Assembly: GCA_028277795.1 (NCBI GenBank) | Contig: JANQFP010000207.1 | Location: 19,804 to 83,803 of the forward strand | Source of the DNA: Rhodospirillales bacterium | GTDB taxonomy: Bacteria > Pseudomonadota > Alphaproteobacteria > Rhodospirillales > JANQFP01 | Reading direction: 5' to 3' | Length of the DNA: 64,000 nucleotides | Shown: in pieces, positions 19,319 to 27,900 of the stretch | Layout of the letters: each line of letters starts with the position of its first letter | Position numbering within the stretch: position 1 is the stretch's first letter | Notes under the pieces: model-generated | The model's database searches: none | Told to the model about the DNA's origin: nothing | The model's input: only the letters and a program-made list of their open reading frames with translations | Made by a program: the position numbers and the translations under genes

Positions 19319-21269
19319 TCGCGGCACGGTCCGGCGGGCGGGAGCGCTGTTGTGGCTGCGCGGACTGGTGCGGTTGGGACTGGCGGAGTACGCGCGCCGG
19401 GTGGCCCTTCCCGCCGCCGACGTCGCCGAAGAGATGGCCGCGGAGGCCCGGTCCCTGATCGGCCGCACGGACTGGGCGGAGGCGTTGCGGGTCACCCGGT
19501 CCGCCTGGCCGCTCCGCGGCTCCCGCCTCGGAAAGGCCATCGCCGAGTTGGACCTGACCCCAGCCGAGGGGTTCGTGCTCGTGCTGACCGGAGAGGTGGA
19601 GGGCGCGCACAGCATCGATATCGCGTTGACCGAGCTCCAGGCGCCGTCGGGGGGCGCGCGGCCGACGGCGAATCTCTGTGCCGAACTGGCCTCGGAGCTT
19701 TTTGGGACCGATGCGCTTTCTCCCGAGAAGCTCGACGACCTTCCCCTGCTGCGCGCCGGCATCGTCGCGCTCGACGGGCCGGGGCCGACACCGCTGCGGT
19801 ACCTCCGCATCGAGCCGAACCTGTGGTCGGTGCTGAGCGATGGCCTGAACGACTGGCCGGACTGCCCGTTCATCGAACGGGCGCCCGCCAAGCATATCCC
19901 CGTGGAGGCGCGGCGCGAGGCGCCGAAGATCGCCGGATTGATGAAGACCGAGGAGGTGAAAGGCCTCGCGCTGCGCGGCAATCCGGGCACCGGCCGGCTC
20001 GGCTATGCCGAGCTGATCGCGCGGCGGCTCGGCAAGCGCGCCATCGCGGCTCCGTTGGACCGCTGGGCACAGGAGCCGGCACTGGCGGCGGCCTGCCGCA
20101 TTGCGGGCTGGCTGCCCGTCCTGCGCGCCACCCTCGGGCCGGGCGAGGAGCTGGAGCTGCCCCCCCACACCCACGAGCAGCCGGTCATCGTCGTGCTCGG
20201 CGCCAGCGGCGCGGTGACACAGAGCGGCTTCGTGGAGCTGTCGCTCGGCGTGCCGGGCGAGCGGCAGCGGCGGTCCCTGTGGCGCGAGCTGCTGCACGAC
20301 AGGAAGCTGGGCAACGAGCTCGGCCATGCGGCGCTGCTCAGCGGGCCGGCCATCGTGCGGATTGCCGAGGCGGCCCGGTTCCTGGCCGAGCGGAGCGGCG
20401 AGCCCCTGGCGCGCCATCATGTGCGGGAGGCGCGCGCCGCGTTCGGCGGAGACAGGTTGCGACTTCTCGCCCAGCCGGTGGAGCGTGAGGTGCCGAGGGA
20501 CGCCATCGTCCTGTCGGCGGCCACGCAGCGCCACATCGAGGCGCTGGTGGAGCGTGCCGAGCGGCGCGAGGCGCTGTGGCAGGGTCTGGGCGCGACGATG
20601 AACGCGACCCGGACCACCGGGGTCAAGGCGCTGTTCGTCGGCGAAAGCGGCACGGGCAAATCCCTCGCAGCGAGCCACGTCGCCACGCTGCTCGGCGCGC
20701 CGATGTACCGCGTCGACCTGGCCGCTGTTATGAACAAATACCTAGGTGAGTCCGAGAAGAACCTTTCGCTTCTGCTGGAGGAAGCGGCGGCGAACGACTG
20801 CGTGCTCTGCTGCGACGAGGCGGACTCGCTTTTCGGCCGCCGGTCGGACGGCAAGGACTCCGGCCAGCGCTTCGCGACCATGCTGACCAATTTCCTGTTA
20901 ACCAGAATTGAGACCCATCCAGGCGTCGTCATCCTCACGACCAACAGCCGAGAGCGCATCGATCCGGCGTTCATCCGCCGGCTCGACTACGCGGTCGAGT
21001 TCACCTTGCCGCGCTTTGCGGAACGGCTCGAACTCTGGAACACCCATCTGGGACCCCTCGGACCCGACGAGGATACGCGCAAGCTGCTCGCCAGCTATTG
21101 CGACCTGCCCGGCGGCCATATCCGCAATATCGTGGTGAACGCCGCTGCCCGACCGCGGCGGGCCGGCCGACGCATCAGCATCGACGACCTCGTCGAGTCA
21201 TTGCGCGACGAATACCGCAAGCTGGGCCGGCCGAGCCCGCCCCGGATCAAGCAGCTCGTCGGACGATGA
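19311..21269 (+). CDS. AAA+ ATPase of the eCIS (Afp15-like)
   Basis: A 652-aa AAA+ ATPase of the type conserved in eCIS clusters (Afp15 family), thought to act in particle assembly or recycling. An N-terminal ~400-residue region precedes the AAA+ module. Walker A is GESGTGKS (residues 444-451), Walker B is CVLCCDEAD (acidic pair at about 502-503), sensor-1 is VVILTTNSRERID, and PAFIRRLDYAVEF supplies the arginine-finger region. The start overlaps the previous gene by 8 bases and the stop overlaps the next ATG by 4, so it is embedded in the operon. The catalytic residues look intact. Confidence 0.92.
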   Translation: MADRGTVRRAGALLWLRGLVRLGLAEYARRVALPAADVAEEMAAEARSLIGRTDWAEALRVTRSAWPLRGSRLGKAIAELDLTPAEGFVLVLTGEVEGAHSIDIALTELQAPSGGARPTANLCAELASELFGTDALSPEKLDDLPLLRAGIVALDGPGPTPLRYLRIEPNLWSVLSDGLNDWPDCPFIERAPAKHIPVEARREAPKIAGLMKTEEVKGLALRGNPGTGRLGYAELIARRLGKRAIAAPLDRWAQEPALAAACRIAGWLPVLRATLGPGEELELPPHTHEQPVIVVLGASGAVTQSGFVELSLGVPGERQRRSLWRELLHDRKLGNELGHAALLSGPAIVRIAEAARFLAERSGEPLARHHVREARAAFGGDRLRLLAQPVEREVPRDAIVLSAATQRHIEALVERAERREALWQGLGATMNATRTTGVKALFVGESGTGKSLAASHVATLLGAPMYRVDLAAVMNKYLGESEKNLSLLLEEAAANDCVLCCDEADSLFGRRSDGKDSGQRFATMLTNFLLTRIETHPGVVILTTNSRERIDPAFIRRLDYAVEFTLPRFAERLELWNTHLGPLGPDEDTRKLLASYCDLPGGHIRNIVVNAAARPRRAGRRISIDDLVESLRDEYRKLGRPSPPRIKQLVGR

Positions 21270-24200
21270 GTAGCCTCGCGCAAAAGGTCCGACGGAAGCA
21301 GCGCGGCGCGAGCGGTGCCGGCCTTCGCCGCAAAAGCGCCGACGACGCGCAGGTGGCGGCCAAGCGCCCGGCCTACATGCGGGCCAAGATGGCCGTCAGC
21401 GCGCCGCGGGACTCGGAGGAGCAGGAGGCCGACCGGGTCGCCGATCAGGTTTCGCGCCTGTCGCGCGCGGCCGCGCCCGGCGCCGACCAGGCCGAGGCGG
21501 CGCAGAGGCAGGCCGAAGAGCCGGTGCCGGCGGCGCGCCGGCTCCGGCGGACCGCCGGCGACACGGACCAGACCCGGACGGCGCGCCGCCAACCGGAAAG
21601 CGGCGAGGACGCACAGACCCTATCCCGCCTCGAGGAGGACCCGGCAGCCATCAGGACGGCCGCGCGCCGCATCGTCGAGGAGGGGCCGGAGACCGCCAAG
21701 GCGAGCGTGCGGCGGGCGGTGGAGGAAGAACCGGACGCGATCAAGACGACCCGGCGCCGCAAGGCCGACGAGGCCCCGGAACCGGCCACCGCCCAGACGG
21801 ACGAGGACGCCCATCCGCGACTGAGCGCCGACCTGGAGCGCCGGATCGAGGCCATGCGCGGGACGGGGCGTGCGCTGCCACCGGACGTTCTGGCCGACAT
21901 GGAGGCCAAGCTGGGACACGGGTTCACCAGCGTGCGCATCCACACCGACGGCGACGCGGCCGCGCTCGCCAAGCGCATCCGCGCCCGCGCCTTCACCGTC
22001 GGCTCCGACATCTTCTTCGCGGAGGGCGAATACGCGCCCACCACCGAGCAGGGCCGCAAGCTCCTCGCCCACGAGCTGACCCATGTCGTGCAGGGCCGCG
22101 CGACCCTCGACCGCAAGACCGTGCGACGGTCCAACGGCGCCGGAACCGGGGGGCCTACCGGCACGGGCGGGACGACCGGCGGTGGCGGTGGCACCCCCAC
22201 CGGCACCTATCACAGCGGCGAGGGGTGGGTGGAGTTCGCCAACCTGCCCTACCCCAAGGTGCCCGAAGTTAAGGACACCCATTTCAACTCATTTCTGCCC
22301 CTGATCCGCCACCACGACTTCAGGGACGAAACGCGCCGCACCAAGCAAAACGCCAACTGGTTCGGCGGGCTCGAGTATGAGGGAAGCAAGAAAAGGCTGA
22401 AGGAGGCGCCGGGATACGACAGCCAGGGGGCGGGCAGCCACATGACATTCAAGGTGCCGTCGCCGTACCACGGCCTTCGGACCTCGGGGCCGCAGCGGGA
22501 GACCGACGTCAGATACTTGATGGGCTCGCTGGACGACATTGCCCGCCAGGCTGCCCGTCCGACCTGGACTCCCCAGGCCAAGCCGGCGCCGCCGGGGCGG
22601 CGTAGGGCGTCCTACGAGATAGACCACGTGGTCGAGGTGCAGGCCGGCGCTGTGTCGCCGCGCGGCGACCACTTCGAGATGCGCACCTCGGTGGACTCGA
22701 TGGAAAACTACATCCTGCTGCGCGGTGAAAAGAATGACGCCAAGGGCAAGGCCGTTACCAAGAGCATGGGAGCCGCGCTCGCACGCTTCATCAATGGCAA
22801 CCCTACAGTGTACGGCGGCAAACCGTTCAGTGCGTGGAAGGTTCGAGATCTGAAGAAGCATCTGAGCCTGCAATTCAATGCGGTCAGTTTGCAGACGGGC
22901 CTAGTCGATATCGGCAAAGACGATGTCTGGACCCGCGAGCAAATTGAGTCGGGGGCGCATATCCAGGCCCTGCTCGACCACAAACCCAAGCAGATCCAAT
23001 GTGTGTCGCTGACCGAACTCGAGGACCAGGTGCCGGAGAACCACATCTGGCTTTTCCACACCGAGTCCGGCGGCCGCAAACGCAAGCTTGATGTGCGCAA
23101 GCCGGAACGCAATTTCCTCAAGCCTTTCGAGCTGCACCCCGCTTCCACATTCCAAATTGAGAACGCCGACGAAACCTCCACACTGGCGACCTTTTATTTC
23201 TCCATTCCGAAGAACCATAAGAAATTCAAGCCAATGGAGAAATCCGGCCCGGTCCTGATCAAGTCGCTCCACGGCTCTCGCAAGCTCGGTTTTTTCGAGA
23301 AGGGGCGGACGGAAACGCTCATCGGGCTGGGACGCGAGGCGGGCCGCCGCGACGCGAAGGAGTCGCAGGACGGGGGGGTGCAGCACAAAAACTCGAGCCC
23401 CATCCAGGTCGACAGCGTGGACCTTCAGGAGCCCGGGCTCGCCGTCACCGGACGGATCGTCCCTTCGATGTCGATCTTCGAGGACGCGACGATCGATTTC
23501 GCGCTCCTGGGCGACGAGCTCACCTTCTCCAAGACCTTCCTGATCGACGAGGTCAAGGTCCCGCCGCCCTTCAAGATCAAGGGCAGCAGCATCACCATCT
23601 CCGACGGCACCGGCGGGTTCGGCATCCAGGGCGACATCGACTACGGCATCGACCGGCTGGGCGAGGGCACGGCGAAGGCGTCCTATCACAGGCAGCGCGG
23701 CATCCGGGTCCTCGGCACCTTCGATTTCGACGACCGCATCTTCGGCCGCGGCGCCGACGCCAAGATCCGCTTCCGCTACGAGAAGGGCGAATGGGGCATC
23801 GGCGGCACCGTCACCGTGCCGCGCGGCAAGGTCCCCGGCATCCGCCGGGCGACCATCGACGCGGACTATTCGGAAAGCACGGGCTTCACCGCCTCCGGCG
23901 ACGCGCAGCTCGACATCCCGGGCGTGGAAAGCGGCACGTTGCGCGTCACCCACACCGACGAGGACGGGCTTTCCATCGGCGGCCGCTTCAACCTGAGCAA
24001 CGACATCCCGGGCATCCGCGGCGGCTCCGTCGAGGCGGAGTTGCGGGAGCGGCCGGACGGCAAGGGGTTCTCCGTCGCCGCCACGGGCGAGGCGGAGCCC
24101 GAAATCCCCGGGTTCGACTCCAAGCTGCGCGTCGCCTACGAGGACGGCGCGATCACCATGGACGCGGAAGCGCGCTACGCGCGCGGCATGCTCGACGGCA

Positions 24201-25048
24201 CGGTGCGCGCCGGCGCCACCAACCGCGCCCTGGATACGGAGGGCAAGCCGACCGGTGAGCCGGGCAGGACGCTCATCTTCTTCGGCGGCGGACAGCTCAC
24301 CATCCAGATCGCTCCGTGGCTGCAAGGCACCGCCGGCGTCGCCTTCGCGCCGGACGGCGAGGTCACCGTGACCGGCGAGATCGCCCTGCCCAGCACGTTC
24401 GAGATCTTCCCGCGGCGCGAGATCAACAAGTCGATCTTCAACATCGCGGTGCAGGCGCCCATCATCCCCGGCATCGTCGCCGAGGTGGGCGGCGGACTGA
24501 GCGCCATGGCCGGGATCGGACCCGGCGTCATCGACAAGGCGCGCATCGGGGTCGAGTACAACCCGGCCCATGAGGAGAGGACCCACGTCACCGGCGACGC
24601 CCATCTGTCGGTGCCCGCCGACGCCGGCCTGCGGCTCGCGGTCCGTGCCGGCATCGGACTCGGTATCACCGGGGCCAGCGCCACCGGCGGCCTGGAGATC
24701 GGCGGCGCGCTCGGCATCGAGGGCGCGGCCGAAGCCGGCGTGCATCTCGACTGGATGCCGACGACCGGGCTCGACATCAAGGCCCATGTCTCGATCCACG
24801 CCCAGCCCGCCTTCACCTTCGACCTGTCCGGCTACGTGAGCGTGCGGGCCCTGGGCTTCAGCGTCTACGACGAGCGCTGGGAGTTCGCCTCGTTCAAGTT
24901 CGGCTCCGACTACCGTTTCGGCATCTGCCTGCCGATTCACTACCATGAGGGCGAGCCGTTCGACATCTCGCTCGACGACGTCGAGTTCGACATCCCGCCG
25001 GTCGACACCGGCCAGATGCTGAAGGGACTGATCGCGAGGATCGCATGA
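21266..25048 (+). CDS. DUF4157 (eCIS core) protein with embedded HNH-like region: likely eCIS cargo
   Basis: A 1260-aa protein. Residues 1-200 are charged and probably disordered. Residues ~204-277 form a DUF4157 domain with metalloprotease-like HELTH (269-273), preceded by LPPDVLADMEAKLGHGFTSV. A Gly/Thr linker leads to a segment with an HNH-like pattern: YEIDHVVEVQ (D453, H454), then MENYILL (N481) and EKND. Residues ~800-985 are tandem beta-rich repeats of about 40 residues marked by (I/V)PG(I/V/F). The Gly/Ala-rich C-terminus continues to the end. GC falls to roughly 50% between about 22260 and 23400, against about 70% on both sides, as if the middle module was exchanged. DUF4157 proteins are typically linked to eCIS loci. 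Cargo status and nuclease activity are inferred. Confidence 0.8.
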   Translation: MSSLAQKVRRKQRGASGAGLRRKSADDAQVAAKRPAYMRAKMAVSAPRDSEEQEADRVADQVSRLSRAAAPGADQAEAAQRQAEEPVPAARRLRRTAGDTDQTRTARRQPESGEDAQTLSRLEEDPAAIRTAARRIVEEGPETAKASVRRAVEEEPDAIKTTRRRKADEAPEPATAQTDEDAHPRLSADLERRIEAMRGTGRALPPDVLADMEAKLGHGFTSVRIHTDGDAAALAKRIRARAFTVGSDIFFAEGEYAPTTEQGRKLLAHELTHVVQGRATLDRKTVRRSNGAGTGGPTGTGGTTGGGGGTPTGTYHSGEGWVEFANLPYPKVPEVKDTHFNSFLPLIRHHDFRDETRRTKQNANWFGGLEYEGSKKRLKEAPGYDSQGAGSHMTFKVPSPYHGLRTSGPQRETDVRYLMGSLDDIARQAARPTWTPQAKPAPPGRRRASYEIDHVVEVQAGAVSPRGDHFEMRTSVDSMENYILLRGEKNDAKGKAVTKSMGAALARFINGNPTVYGGKPFSAWKVRDLKKHLSLQFNAVSLQTGLVDIGKDDVWTREQIESGAHIQALLDHKPKQIQCVSLTELEDQVPENHIWLFHTESGGRKRKLDVRKPERNFLKPFELHPASTFQIENADETSTLATFYFSIPKNHKKFKPMEKSGPVLIKSLHGSRKLGFFEKGRTETLIGLGREAGRRDAKESQDGGVQHKNSSPIQVDSVDLQEPGLAVTGRIVPSMSIFEDATIDFALLGDELTFSKTFLIDEVKVPPPFKIKGSSITISDGTGGFGIQGDIDYGIDRLGEGTAKASYHRQRGIRVLGTFDFDDRIFGRGADAKIRFRYEKGEWGIGGTVTVPRGKVPGIRRATIDADYSESTGFTASGDAQLDIPGVESGTLRVTHTDEDGLSIGGRFNLSNDIPGIRGGSVEAELRERPDGKGFSVAATGEAEPEIPGFDSKLRVAYEDGAITMDAEARYARGMLDGTVRAGATNRALDTEGKPTGEPGRTLIFFGGGQLTIQIAPWLQGTAGVAFAPDGEVTVTGEIALPSTFEIFPRREINKSIFNIAVQAPIIPGIVAEVGGGLSAMAGIGPGVIDKARIGVEYNPAHEERTHVTGDAHLSVPADAGLRLAVRAGIGLGITGASATGGLEIGGALGIEGAAEAGVHLDWMPTTGLDIKAHVSIHAQPAFTFDLSGYVSVRALGFSVYDERWEFASFKFGSDYRFGICLPIHYHEGEPFDISLDDVEFDIPPVDTGQMLKGLIARIA

Positions 25049-26064
25049 TGAGCAAGCAGAACGGCACCACCAAGCGGAAGCGCTCCACCAAGGCCGACGC
25101 CGCACGCGAAGCCAACGACCGGGCCGTGCAGCTGCACCTTTCCGGCAACTTCGCCGAGGCGCTGGACGCGTATGGAGAAGCGATCGCGCTGAACCCGAAG
25201 AACGCCACCGCGCACAACAATCTCGGCTTCCTGCTCGCCCAGGCCGGGCGGTGGCGGGACGCCATCGAGCATCTGGCGCGCGCGGTGACCCTCGATCCCG
25301 ATCACGCCGGGGCGCATGGGAATCTCGGTCAGGCCCTCGCCGCCGTGGGCAATGTCGATGGCGCGCGGCAGCACCTGGAGACGGCCGTGACACTCGCACC
25401 GGAAAGCGCCCAAGCCTGGGACAACATGGGACGCGTCCGCCTTCTCCTGGGCGATGCCGTGGGCGCCGCGGACGCATGGCGCATGGCGCTGGAGGCCGAG
25501 CCCGAGAACCCGCAGCTTCTTGTCCGTCTGGCGACCGCCCTCTCTCTGCAGGACCGACACGACGAGGCGGTCGACATCCTGGGCGTCGCCACCACGCTCG
25601 CCCCCGGCCACGCGCCCGCCTGGACCCAGCTCGGCGTCATCCTCTACATCCGGAGGGACCTGTCGCAAGCGCGAGCGGCCTTGCGGACGGCCCTCGGACT
25701 CGACCGCAAGGACACCGTGGCGCTGCGTCATCTCGGCCTCGTCGAGCTTGCCTTCGGCGATCGGCTGGCCGCGGGACGCGCATTCCGCGAAGTGCTGGAG
25801 GCCGACCCGGACGCGGCGGAGACACGGCTCGATCTCGCGGTGCTCTGTCTGTCGGTCGGGGCGGCGGCCGAAGCGCTGCAGCATATCGAGAGGCTGACGG
25901 AGTCCGGCGGCGCGGCTTCGGACCGGCTGCGGTTCTATCACGGGCTCGCTCTCCGCGAACTCGGCCGAGACAGGCAGGGGAACCGCGTATTGAAGGAGGT
26001 GACGGAAGAGGGAGGCGACTACGCGGCACGGGCGCGCGACCTCCTTGCAAGGCCCGCCGCATGA
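25045..26064 (+). CDS. TPR-repeat protein at the end of the eCIS operon
   Basis: A 339-aa protein made almost entirely of tetratricopeptide repeats, about eight from residue ~25 onward (for example NFAEALDAYGEAIALNPKNA). The short basic N-terminus (KRKRSTKADAAREAND) precedes the first repeat. There is no signal peptide, so it is probably cytosolic. It overlaps the DUF4157 gene by 4 bases and is the last gene of the block, so it is probably co-expressed with the cargo. A cargo chaperone, loading factor or neutralising partner are all plausible; the sequence gives no direct evidence for any of them. Confidence 0.85.
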   Translation: MMSKQNGTTKRKRSTKADAAREANDRAVQLHLSGNFAEALDAYGEAIALNPKNATAHNNLGFLLAQAGRWRDAIEHLARAVTLDPDHAGAHGNLGQALAAVGNVDGARQHLETAVTLAPESAQAWDNMGRVRLLLGDAVGAADAWRMALEAEPENPQLLVRLATALSLQDRHDEAVDILGVATTLAPGHAPAWTQLGVILYIRRDLSQARAALRTALGLDRKDTVALRHLGLVELAFGDRLAAGRAFREVLEADPDAAETRLDLAVLCLSVGAAAEALQHIERLTESGGAASDRLRFYHGLALRELGRDRQGNRVLKEVTEEGGDYAARARDLLARPAA

Positions 26065-26526
26065 GCCTAGAATCAAGTCGGCTAGAGGCACCTCTGCCGT
26101 GCAGAGCCCGTTGATGGGCGCGCTGTGTCAGGGTTTTTGCTTACCTGGCACGATCATTTGGGACCACACGGTCTCCGTCCTTGTGGACCGGTGAACGGGG
26201 CAAGTCCTATCGTGATGGGTGCGTTAGTAAGCGGACAACTGGAACGGAGTTGGGTTCTTCGTAGAGTGCGAGAAGAGTCTCGTGAGCGAGTCCCGCAACC
26301 GGCCAGGGTAATCCGAAAAAAGCGGCACCTGCCTTCACGTGCCCCACGGGATTTGTTCACGCGGCACAAGGGCGATGAGGCGCGGCAACGGTTGAGTATC
26401 CGATGGGGCCGAGCCGGTCAGAACCGCTTCCCCGGACTATTGGGGAAGCAAGGCAATGGCCGCTAAAGCGCTTGCAAAGTGAGCGAGGCCCCATCGGGGT
26501 GCCATTACCCCTCGGCGGTGTCGGAC
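26065..26526 (+). other. Non-coding stretch after the eCIS operon, rich in inverted repeats
   Basis: About 460 bases without a credible gene; short open frames on both strands lack family similarity and ribosome-binding sites. It holds several inverted repeats: CTCTGC/GCAGAG at 26092-26106, CGAGA/TCTCG near 26269-26282, an 11-bp pair at 26400-26410 and 26487-26497 (CCGATGGGGCC / GGCCCCATCGG), and nested inside it a perfect 8-bp stem with 8-base loop at 26426-26449 (GCTTCCCC / GGGGAAGC). This nesting suggests a folded RNA or an element remnant. There is no U-tract typical of an intrinsic terminator. I could not identify it as a group II intron or any named RNA. Confidence 0.4.
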
Positions 26527-27900
26527 TCAGATCCGGCGCGACCTGAACCGGCTGGTGTCGAAGTCGTGCTTCTTGAGAAGCCGTCCGAAGGTTCGGCGTT
26601 CCTTGCCGGCAATGCGCGCTGCCAAGGAAACGTTGCCTTCCGCCTGATACATCACGCGTTCGATGTACGCCGTTTCGAAGGCCTCGATCGCCTGCCGTTT
26701 CGACAGGCTGAACGGCTCCACGGCTGCCGTCGCCGCGCGCTGTGAGGACGCCGCCGCCTTCTGCCACTCGGAGGGCAGCGGGCGGGTGCGCCCCATCAGC
26801 GCGTCCCGTTCGACGAAGTTCTCAAGCTCCCGCACGTTCCCCGGCCAGGGCTGTCGGTCGATCCACGCCAGCTTCTCCTCCGACAGGCGGTAGGTCCTTT
26901 GGCTCTGCCGGTCGTTGATGCGGCGGGCGAACACGGTGGCCAGAAGGCGCGCATCTCCCGGGCGGTCGCGAAGTGCGGGCATCATGATCTGACAGACCGC
27001 CAGTCGGTAGTACAGGTCGTGCCGAAACCGGCCGGACTCGGCTTCGCGAAGCAGCGGCGCGTTGCTCGCGGCGATGATGCGCACGTTCGCGTGGCGCACC
27101 TCGCCGCCGCCGACCGAGCGGTACTCGTGGTTTTCCAGGAACCGCAGGAGAGAGACCTGGCCATGCGGCGACAGCGCCTCGATTTCGTCGAGGAACAGCG
27201 TGCCCCCTTCCGCCTGCGCGACCAGTCCCTCGGCGGACGACTTGGCGTCGGTGTAGGCGCCGGCCCGATGGCCGAACAGCTCGTTCTCGAAAAGCGTGTC
27301 CGACAGGGCGCCGCAGTTGACCGGCACGAACGGCGCATCCCGCCGGTCGCTGAGATAATGCAGTGCGCGAGCCGCGAGTTCCTTGCCCGTGCCGGTTTCT
27401 CCCTCCAAGAGGACCGGCAGATGGCTCGGCGCGAACGCACGCAGCAACGCGCAGCATTGGCGAAAGTTCGCCGAGCGGCCGATCAGGTTTGGTTCCGCGA
27501 TCTCGGCGAAGACCTCGCGTTGGATCAGGTTGACCCTGGCCAGCCGCTGCAGCCGATACTCCAGCTCCTTCGGCTTTCCCGGCCAGACGAGCACGTCGCC
27601 TGCGATCATGTCGGGGGCCGCTTCCACCGCGTCCGACATGGACGCGACGACAAGCGTTCGTGCGGCAGAGGTGCCCAGATCGATCAGCCGCTTGCGCAAC
27701 CTGCAGCCGTTTCCCGTCAGGATACAGAGATCGAAACGCTCGAGGCGGGCCAGGTCTTTGGTCCCCACCAAGTTGACCCATGCCGCGCTGAGCGCGCTGC
27801 GTATCTCGGCTGCGAATCCCGGTTCTCCATCGCTGAAGAGCCCAACCTGAAGCGTGTGCGTGTCCCCCTGCAACACCTCCAAGCCCTCCCCCGTTGTCAC
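26527..27900 (-). CDS. NtrC-family sigma-54-type activator with degenerate receiver domain
   Basis: A 457-aa regulator. Residues ~15-115 are receiver-like, but the segment around the expected phospho-acceptor reads DLCILTGN, with no aspartate where the family has one, so classical phosphorylation is unlikely. The AAA+ domain is intact for ATP: Walker A GETGTGKE, Walker B GGTLFLDEIE. The sigma-54 contact loop reads GAYTDA instead of GAFTGA. A Fis-type helix-turn-helix ends the protein (GNVSLAARIAGKERRTFGRL). The start is a GTG. It converges on the eCIS operon with the inverted-repeat region between them. It could control that operon, whose promoter is outside the window. Confidence 0.88.
   Translation of the reverse strand: MTTGEGLEVLQGDTHTLQVGLFSDGEPGFAAEIRSALSAAWVNLVGTKDLARLERFDLCILTGNGCRLRKRLIDLGTSAARTLVVASMSDAVEAAPDMIAGDVLVWPGKPKELEYRLQRLARVNLIQREVFAEIAEPNLIGRSANFRQCCALLRAFAPSHLPVLLEGETGTGKELAARALHYLSDRRDAPFVPVNCGALSDTLFENELFGHRAGAYTDAKSSAEGLVAQAEGGTLFLDEIEALSPHGQVSLLRFLENHEYRSVGGGEVRHANVRIIAASNAPLLREAESGRFRHDLYYRLAVCQIMMPALRDRPGDARLLATVFARRINDRQSQRTYRLSEEKLAWIDRQPWPGNVRELENFVERDALMGRTRPLPSEWQKAAASSQRAATAAVEPFSLSKRQAIEAFETAYIERVMYQAEGNVSLAARIAGKERRTFGRLLKKHDFDTSRFRSRRI

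Noticed and set aside
1..26064. Type VI secretion system or defective prophage as explanation for the tail-like genes
   Set aside because: No tssB/C, tssJLM, ClpV, head, portal or lysis genes are visible; DUF4157, DUF5908-like and the Afp15-type ATPase favour eCIS. Upstream sequence could still change this.
26146..26161. Possible sigma-54 promoter TGGCAC-GATCA-TTTGG after the eCIS operon
   Set aside because: The -24 half is perfect, but the -12 half is TTTGG rather than TTGCW, and no gene follows on that strand for it to drive.
26125..26466. Open frame of 113 codons on the plus strand (and a minus-strand frame at 26154-26369)
   Set aside because: No family similarity, no ribosome-binding site, and the stretch is dominated by inverted repeats.
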